A stretch of DNA of 64,000 nucleotides from Streptomyces sp. NK15101 (GTDB taxonomy: Bacteria; Actinomycetota; Actinomycetes; Streptomycetales; Streptomycetaceae), in assembly GCF_020400725.1 (NCBI RefSeq), contig NZ_JAINVG010000012.1:1-64000 (forward strand), read 5' to 3'. The translations under genes and the position numbers were made by a program. Of the stretch, positions 59,661 through 64,000 are shown one piece after another. How positions within the stretch are numbered: the first letter of the stretch is position 1; each line of letters starts with the position of its first letter. A model generated the notes under the pieces. It ran no database searches. It was not told the origin of the DNA and worked only from the letters and a program-made list of their open reading frames with translations.

Positions 59661-60824
59661 ATGGACGCGGGACTCAAGCGCGAACTTGAGCAGAAGGTCC
59701 GGGACGGTGAGCGGCTGAGCCGTGAGGACGGCATCGCCCTGTACGAGTCCGACGACCTCGCCTGGCTCGGCGGTCTGGCCCACGAGGTCCGGACCCGCAA
59801 GAACGGCGACGTGGTCCACTTCAATGTCAACCGGCATCTGAACATGACCAACGTCTGCACCGCCTCCTGCGCCTACTGCTCCTTCCAGCGCAAGCCGGGC
59901 GAGAAGGACGCGTACACCATGCGCATCGAGGAGGCCGTGCGCCTCGCGAAGGCGATGGAGAACGAGAACCTCACCGAGCTCCACATCGTCAACGGGCTCC
60001 ACCCCAACCTGCCCTGGCGCTACTACCCGCGCTCCCTCTCCGAGCTCAAGAAGGCCCTGCCGAACGTCTCCCTCAAGGCGTTCACCGCCACCGAGATCCA
60101 CCACTTCGAGACGATCTCCGGCCTCTCCGCCTCCGAGATCCTCGACGAGCTCATCGAGGCCGGCCTGGAGTCCCTGACCGGCGGCGGCGCCGAGATCTTC
60201 GACTGGGAGGTCCGGCAGCACATCGTGGACCACCGCACCCACTGGGAGGACTGGTCCCGGATCCACCGGCTCGCCCACGAGAAGGGGCTCAAGACCCCCT
60301 CGACCATGCTCTACGGGCACATCGAGGAGCCGCGCCACCGCGTGGACCACGTGCTCCGGCTCCGCGAGCTCCAGGACGAGACCGGCGGCTTCCAGGTCTT
60401 CATCCCGCTGCGCTACCAGCACGACTTCGTGGACATGCAGGACGGCAAGATCCGCAACAAGCTCCAGGCGCGCACCACCATGGCGACCGGGGCCGAGGCG
60501 CTGAAGACCTTCGCGGTCTCCCGGCTGCTCTTCGACAACGTGCCGCACGTCAAGGTCTTCTGGGTCATGCACGGCGTCCAGACGGCGCAGCTGGCGCTCC
60601 AGCACGGCGCCGACGACATGGACGGCTCGGTCGTCGAGTACAAGATCACGCACGACGCCGACAACTACGGCACGCCGAACAAGCTGGGCCGCGAGGACCT
60701 GCTCGAACTGATCCGTGACGCGGGCTTCCGGCCGGTCGAGCGGAACACGCGGTACGAGATCATCCGCGAGTACCCGGGCCCGGACCCGGACCGGCGCGAG
60801 TCGCCGCAGCCGATGCGGGTCTGA
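59661..60824 (+). CDS. mqnE: aminofutalosine synthase (radical SAM)
   Basis: A 387-residue radical SAM enzyme joining SAM's adenosyl group to 3-[(1-carboxyvinyl)oxy]benzoate in the futalosine pathway. The cluster motif C-x3-C-x2-C is in MTNVCTASCAYCSF. Family blocks include FNVNRHLNMTN, HIVNGLHPNLPWRYYP, SGGGAEIFDWEVRQHI-like and NYGTPNKLGREDLLELIRDA. AAGGGAGG precedes the ATG. It lies close to the late genes mqnP and the UbiD/UbiX pair, consistent with a menaquinone cluster. Confidence 0.95.
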   Translation: MDAGLKRELEQKVRDGERLSREDGIALYESDDLAWLGGLAHEVRTRKNGDVVHFNVNRHLNMTNVCTASCAYCSFQRKPGEKDAYTMRIEEAVRLAKAMENENLTELHIVNGLHPNLPWRYYPRSLSELKKALPNVSLKAFTATEIHHFETISGLSASEILDELIEAGLESLTGGGAEIFDWEVRQHIVDHRTHWEDWSRIHRLAHEKGLKTPSTMLYGHIEEPRHRVDHVLRLRELQDETGGFQVFIPLRYQHDFVDMQDGKIRNKLQARTTMATGAEALKTFAVSRLLFDNVPHVKVFWVMHGVQTAQLALQHGADDMDGSVVEYKITHDADNYGTPNKLGREDLLELIRDAGFRPVERNTRYEIIREYPGPDPDRRESPQPMRV

Positions 60825-60840
60825 CGCATGACGCGACGGA

Positions 60841-60870
60841 AGGGCCGGCGGGGGATCCCCCGCCGGCCCT
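60841..60870. terminator. bidirectional intrinsic terminator after mqnE
   Basis: AGGGCCGGCGGGGGA followed directly by TCCCCCGCCGGCCCT is a perfect 30-base inverted repeat. TTTCCCG follows. It lies between the converging mqnE and GNAT genes. Confidence 0.88.
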
Positions 60871-60879
60871 TTCCCGTGC

Positions 60880-61413
60880 TCACTTCAGCGGCAGCAGCAT
60901 GATGATGTCGTCCCGGTCGTCGCCGGGGGCGACCCGGATCGCGTCGGGGACGCGGCCGACCTCCTTGTAGCCGGACCTGGCGTAGAAGCCGTCGACGCCG
61001 GTGCCGCCCCGGCAGGTCAGCCGGATCGCCTCGATCGCCTCGAAGCCCTCGGCGGTGCGGGCGGTGTGCTCGACCGCCGCCATGAGGTCGAGGCCGTATC
61101 CCCGGCCCTGGTGCCGGGGGTGGACCATCACCGTGTAGAGCCACACCCAGTGGGTCATCAGCGGGTGGGTGTTGAAGGTGAAGAAGGCGGTGGCGGCGAC
61201 CCGGCCGTCCTCGTCGCGGCCGACGAGGAGGCGGGTGCCGCCCTCGGCCATGGCGACCAGGTGCTTGAGCAGCGCGGGGCGTATCTCCTCGGGGGTCACG
61301 GGGGGTACGAAGCCGACGGCGCCGCCCGCGTTGGAGACGTCGGCCCAGAGGGAGAGCACGCCGTCGCGCAAAGCGGGGTCGACTGCCGGGTCCACCTCGA
61401 ACGTAAGGGTCAT
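60880..61413 (-). CDS. GNAT-family N-acetyltransferase
   Basis: A 177-residue acetyltransferase. The acetyl-CoA motif is LYTVMVHPRHQGRGYGLDLM, preceded by VAATAFFTFNTHPLM and followed by AIEAIRLTCRGGTGVDGFYA. N-terminal residues LWADVSNAGGAVGFVPPV are typical for a GNAT subgroup acting on small molecules. Substrate unknown. It converges on mqnE. Confidence 0.87.
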   Translation of the reverse strand: MTLTFEVDPAVDPALRDGVLSLWADVSNAGGAVGFVPPVTPEEIRPALLKHLVAMAEGGTRLLVGRDEDGRVAATAFFTFNTHPLMTHWVWLYTVMVHPRHQGRGYGLDLMAAVEHTARTAEGFEAIEAIRLTCRGGTGVDGFYARSGYKEVGRVPDAIRVAPGDDRDDIIMLLPLK

Positions 61414-61548
61414 GGCAGGAGCTTATCTATTACCTCCGTGGCGCTCAAGAGGCCCGGTCCCGGATCTGACGCCGCCGCGTGCTTCACTGGAAGGCGCTCG
61501 TCCCGCTGGGAAACTTCGGGATCTTTCGGAACGGAAGACTGGACTGAC

Positions 61549-61815
61549 ATGCTCCGCTACACGCTGATGCGGCTCGGGATCTTCTCCGGGTGCTTCCTCG
61601 CCCTGTGGGGTCTCGTCTACGTCGGCGCGCTGCCGCGCGGTCTGGGCGACTCGAACCTGCTCTGGGTCCTCGTCCTCTCCATCGTCGTCTCCGCCCCCCT
61701 CAGCTTCGTGCTCCTGCGCAAGGTGCGGGACGAGGCGAGCGCGGAGGTGGTCGCGAAGGTCGAGCGCGTCAAGGGGCGACTGGACTCGAACCGCTCCCAG
61801 GAGGACGCGCTGTAG
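61549..61815 (+). CDS. DUF4229 small membrane protein
   Basis: An 88-residue protein with two hydrophobic segments (LMRLGIFSGCFLALWGLVYV and LLWVLVLSIVVSAPLSFVLL) and a charged cytosolic tail (RDEASAEVVAKVERVKGRL), the DUF4229 layout. It is conserved in actinomycetes and has no known function. Its promoter is not evident. A weak hairpin follows at 61854-61897. Confidence 0.8.
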   Translation: MLRYTLMRLGIFSGCFLALWGLVYVGALPRGLGDSNLLWVLVLSIVVSAPLSFVLLRKVRDEASAEVVAKVERVKGRLDSNRSQEDAL

Positions 61816-61931
61816 CCGCGGGCCGCGTAAAGGCTGCGTAAGCTTCCTCACAGCACCCCACCCCGGGCCGGGCCTTCCAAGGCTCCTGCCTGGGGTGTTC
61901 TGCGTTTCGGAGGTAGAACGGGTCCTCGTGG

Positions 61932-61975
61932 CTCAAAGAAGAGCTTTGAGGTTCTCAAAGTTCAAGTGTTAACGT
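61932..61975 (+). promoter_or_regulatory. promoter and three-half-site operator before the leader peptide
   Basis: CTCAAAG (61932-61938), CTTTGAG (61944-61950) and CTCAAAG (61954-61960) alternate in orientation. TTGAGG (61946-61951, overlapping the middle half-site) and TAACGT (61970-61975) could be -35 and -10, spaced 18 bases. TAACGT ends seven bases before the leader ATG, so its transcript would be leaderless. The regulator is unknown. Confidence 0.65.
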
Positions 61976-61982
61976 ATTCGAC

Positions 61983-62090
61983 ATGAAGTCTGCAGCGCGC
62001 CCCACCCATGCCATGAGCACCCCGCTCGTGGCGCGCCTGCACGTCGATCTCTGCCGCTGTATGTCCGCGGTCTGTTGCCGCGCCTTCTGA
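61983..62090 (+). CDS. cysteine-rich leader peptide (attenuator)
   Basis: A 35-residue open frame (or 25 from the second in-frame ATG at 62013) with the Streptomyces leader-peptide motif ARLHVDLCRCMSAVCCRAF; four cysteines lie in the last 12 residues. Such peptides precede sulfur-metabolism genes in actinomycetes, and polycysteine leaderless ORFs act as cysteine-responsive attenuators in mycobacteria. The transcript appears leaderless. The downstream symporter starts 89 bases after its stop. Stalling at cysteine codons would then change expression of the symporter; this is inference. Confidence 0.75.
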   Translation: MKSAARPTHAMSTPLVARLHVDLCRCMSAVCCRAF

Positions 62091-62178
62091 TCCGGCATCA
62101 TGCAGCGGCCCGCGCCCAGCGCGTGTGTGCCGCACCCCCGTCCCCGTATTTCCCGATACGCACCTGTGGAGTGTGCCC

Positions 62179-63510
62179 GTGTCCGCGTCCGTGACGCCCG
62201 AGACGAAGCCCCGGATACCCAAGATCCCCTTCTGGGTCCAGATCATCGCCGGTCTGGCCCTCGGCGCCCTGCTCGGCTGGGTCGCCCGCAGCCAGGACGT
62301 CACCTGGCTGAAGGAGACCCTCGGCCAGATCGGCGACATCTTCGTCCAGCTGCTCAAGCTGGCCGTCGCACCGCTCGTCTTCTTCGCGATCCTGGTGTCG
62401 ATCACCAACCTGCGGAAGGTGAACAACGCCGCCCGCCTCGCCACCCGCACGCTGCTCTGGTTCATGATCACCTCGCTCGTCGCGGTCGGCATCGGCCTCG
62501 CGATCGGCCTGGTCACCGACCCGGGCGCCGGCACCGGCCTCACGCCGAAGGACGGCAAGCTCCCCAAGCACGAGGGCTCCTGGATCGACTTCCTCACCGG
62601 CATCGTCCCCACGGACGTCATCACGCCCTTCACCGAGCTGAACGTCCTCCAGATCGTCTTCATGGCCGCCGTCGCCGGCATCGCCGCCCTCAAGCTCGGC
62701 GACCGCGCCAAGCCGATCCTCACCCTCTCCGAGTCGGTCCTGGAACTCCTCCAGAAGGCCCTGTGGTGGGTCATCCGCCTCGCCCCGCTCGGCACCGTCG
62801 GCCTCATCGGCTTCGCCATCGCCGACTACGGCTGGGACCTGATCGGCAAGTACGCGACCTTCACCGCCGACATCTACGTCGGCTGCGCCCTGGTCCTCTT
62901 CGGCGTCTACCCGCTGCTGCTCGCCACGGTCGCCAAGGTCAACCCGCTCCGGTTCTACAAGGGCGCCTGGCCCGCCATCCAGCTGGCCTTCGTCTCCCGC
63001 TCCTCCGTCGGCACCATGCCGGTCACCCAGAAGGTCACCGAGCGCCTCGGCGTCCCGAAGGAGTACGCCTCCTTCGCCGTCCCGTTCGGCGCCACGACCA
63101 AGATGGACGGCTGCGCCGCGATCTACCCGGCGCTCGCCGCGATCTTCATCGCGCAGATCTTCGACGTGCAGCTGGGCGTCGGCGACTACCTGCTGATCGC
63201 CTTCGTCTCGGTCATCGGCTCGGCGGCCACCGCCGGCCTCACCGGCGCGACCGTCATGCTCACCCTGACCCTCTCCACCCTGGGCCTCCCCCTGGAGGGC
63301 GTCGGCCTCCTCATGGCGATCGACCCGATCCTGGACATGGTCAGGACGGCCACGAACGTGGCGGGCCAGGCCCTGATCCCGGTGATCGTCTCCGCCCGCG
63401 AGAAGATCCTCGACCTCGACAAGTACGACGCCGTGACGGCGTCCCCGGTCGACGACCCGGCCGAGGGCACCGGCACCGACCGGAAGGTCGCGGTCACGGC
63501 CGCCGCCTGA
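62179..63510 (+). CDS. dicarboxylate/amino acid:cation symporter (DAACS), perhaps a cystine importer
   Basis: A 443-residue sodium/proton-coupled symporter with about eight membrane helices and two re-entrant loops. Family blocks are LLKLAVAPLVFFAILVSITN, the serine-rich loop FVSRSSVGTMPVT and GATTKMDGCAAIYPALAAIF with PILDMVRTATNVAGQAL at the C-terminal half. Substrates of this family include C4-dicarboxylates, glutamate and cystine (TcyP type). The upstream cysteine-rich leader favours a sulfur-containing substrate; this is inference. The GTG start follows GTGGAG by seven bases, and other GTGs nearby are rejected. Confidence 0.88.
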   Translation: MSASVTPETKPRIPKIPFWVQIIAGLALGALLGWVARSQDVTWLKETLGQIGDIFVQLLKLAVAPLVFFAILVSITNLRKVNNAARLATRTLLWFMITSLVAVGIGLAIGLVTDPGAGTGLTPKDGKLPKHEGSWIDFLTGIVPTDVITPFTELNVLQIVFMAAVAGIAALKLGDRAKPILTLSESVLELLQKALWWVIRLAPLGTVGLIGFAIADYGWDLIGKYATFTADIYVGCALVLFGVYPLLLATVAKVNPLRFYKGAWPAIQLAFVSRSSVGTMPVTQKVTERLGVPKEYASFAVPFGATTKMDGCAAIYPALAAIFIAQIFDVQLGVGDYLLIAFVSVIGSAATAGLTGATVMLTLTLSTLGLPLEGVGLLMAIDPILDMVRTATNVAGQALIPVIVSAREKILDLDKYDAVTASPVDDPAEGTGTDRKVAVTAAA

Positions 63511-63526
63511 TCCCCGCCAAGCGCAC

Positions 63527-63561
63527 ACGTGCCCCCTGCCCGGACCGGGCAGGGGGCACGT
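63527..63561. terminator. intrinsic terminator after the symporter
   Basis: A 17-bp perfect stem (ACGTGCCCCCTGCCCGG with its complement) has a single-base loop. It ends the leader-symporter transcript. Confidence 0.85.
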
Positions 63562-63611
63562 ACGCTTTCGCGGGGCATCCAGCGGATCTTGGAAGCAGGG
63601 GTGGGGCCGCC

Positions 63612-64000
63612 ATGGCCGGTGGGGCGAAGGCGCGGCGGTTGCCGCGGGCGGTGCGGGAGCGGCAGATGGTGGACGCGGCCGTGCGGTGCTTCGCCCGGCA
63701 CGGGTACCAGGCGGCGTCCATGGACGAGATCGCCGAGCTCGCCGGGGTCTCCAAGCCCTTGGTCTATCTGTACCTGGGATCCAAGGAAGAGCTGTTCACC
63801 GCCTGCATCCGGCGTGAGGCGGGGGCGCTGCTCGCTGCCGTGGACGCCGGGGTCGGCGGACCGGAGGTGCCGCCGGACGAGCGGCTCTGGGCGGGGCTGC
63901 TCGCCTTCTTCACGCACGCGGCCGGGCATCCGGACTCGTGGGTGGTGCTCAGCCGGCAGGCGCGGACGCAGGGGGAGCCGTTCGCCGGCGAGGTGGCGCG
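63612..64000 (+). CDS. TetR/AcrR-family regulator, truncated by the window end
   Basis: The first 129 or so codons of a TetR regulator. The HTH is clear (REMVDAAVRCFARHGYQAAS-like, then MDEIAELAGVSKPLVYLYLG with SKEELF). Its ligand-binding domain starts near residue 70 and runs out of the window with no stop. The ATG is the only suitable start. Its targets and inducer lie outside the window. The N terminus has a Gly/Arg-rich extension (MAGGAKARRLPRAVRER). Confidence 0.85.
   Translation, partial: MAGGAKARRLPRAVRERQMVDAAVRCFARHGYQAASMDEIAELAGVSKPLVYLYLGSKEELFTACIRREAGALLAAVDAGVGGPEVPPDERLWAGLLAFFTHAAGHPDSWVVLSRQARTQGEPFAGEVA

Noticed and set aside
1..64000. tRNA, rRNA or CRISPR arrays
   Set aside because: No cloverleaf-like tRNA sequence, no rRNA and no spaced direct repeats were seen while reading; a covariance-model search would settle the tRNAs.

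Overview
The window is chromosomal DNA of a high-GC actinomycete, almost certainly a Streptomyces. By eye the coding DNA is strongly GC-rich in third positions, GTG and TTG starts are common, and several genes occur only in sporulating actinomycetes (bldN with its anti-sigma gene rsbN, DUF1876, DUF2637 and DUF3558 families, cysteine-rich leader peptides). No rRNA, tRNA, CRISPR array or intact transposon was seen.

Left block, about 1-24.7 kb, mostly conserved core genes. It holds a HAD phosphatase, an MFS exporter, an AcuC-type deacetylase, a small HTH protein, the tiny ribosomal protein bS22, an SDR epimerase and an acyltransferase. Next is the developmental pair rsbN/bldN, a SerB1-like HAD hydrolase and a glutaredoxin-like gene. 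The redox-controlled operon rex-hemA-hemC-hemD(cobA fusion) follows, with hemB behind it, so tetrapyrrole synthesis from glutamyl-tRNA to uroporphyrinogen III is encoded here except for hemL, which lies at 39 kb. The block ends with argS, class I lysS, a DUF2637 membrane protein and a DUF3558 lipoprotein pair.

Middle, about 25-38.4 kb, accessory in character. It contains rtcB, a convergent free-standing LAGLIDADG protein with a SANT-like tail, SDR enzymes, YnfA, a flavin monooxygenase divergent from a TetR gene with clear operators, MarR, AraC and MerR regulators, a Mut7-C RNase, GNAT enzymes and a siderophore-binding-like protein without a signal peptide.

Right block, about 38.4-64 kb. hemL is coupled to a histidine phosphatase gene, followed by a Tat lipoprotein and the system II cytochrome c maturation genes (ResA-CcdA-ResB-CcsB). 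An anchored ligand-binding protein/P-loop NTPase pair carries a TTA (bldA-type) codon. A yeast-type cytosine deaminase gene is coupled to an oxygenase gene broken by one nonsense codon. A small accessory island (52.7-55.2 kb: GntR, two tiny genes, a secreted peptide, an FMN reductase, a TnpB fossil) precedes the late futalosine-pathway menaquinone genes (UbiD-like, mqnP, UbiX-like, Lrp regulator, mqnE). The window closes with a cysteine-rich leader peptide ahead of a DAACS symporter and a truncated TetR gene.

From remembered S. coelicolor locus numbers, the left block runs in descending order down to about SCO3303 and the right block ascends from about SCO4469. That junction fits an inversion nearly symmetric about oriC, with the breakpoint inside the accessory middle. 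The best leads are the leader-peptide/symporter unit, the NTPase/ligand-binder pair and the rtcB-LAGLIDADG neighbourhood.
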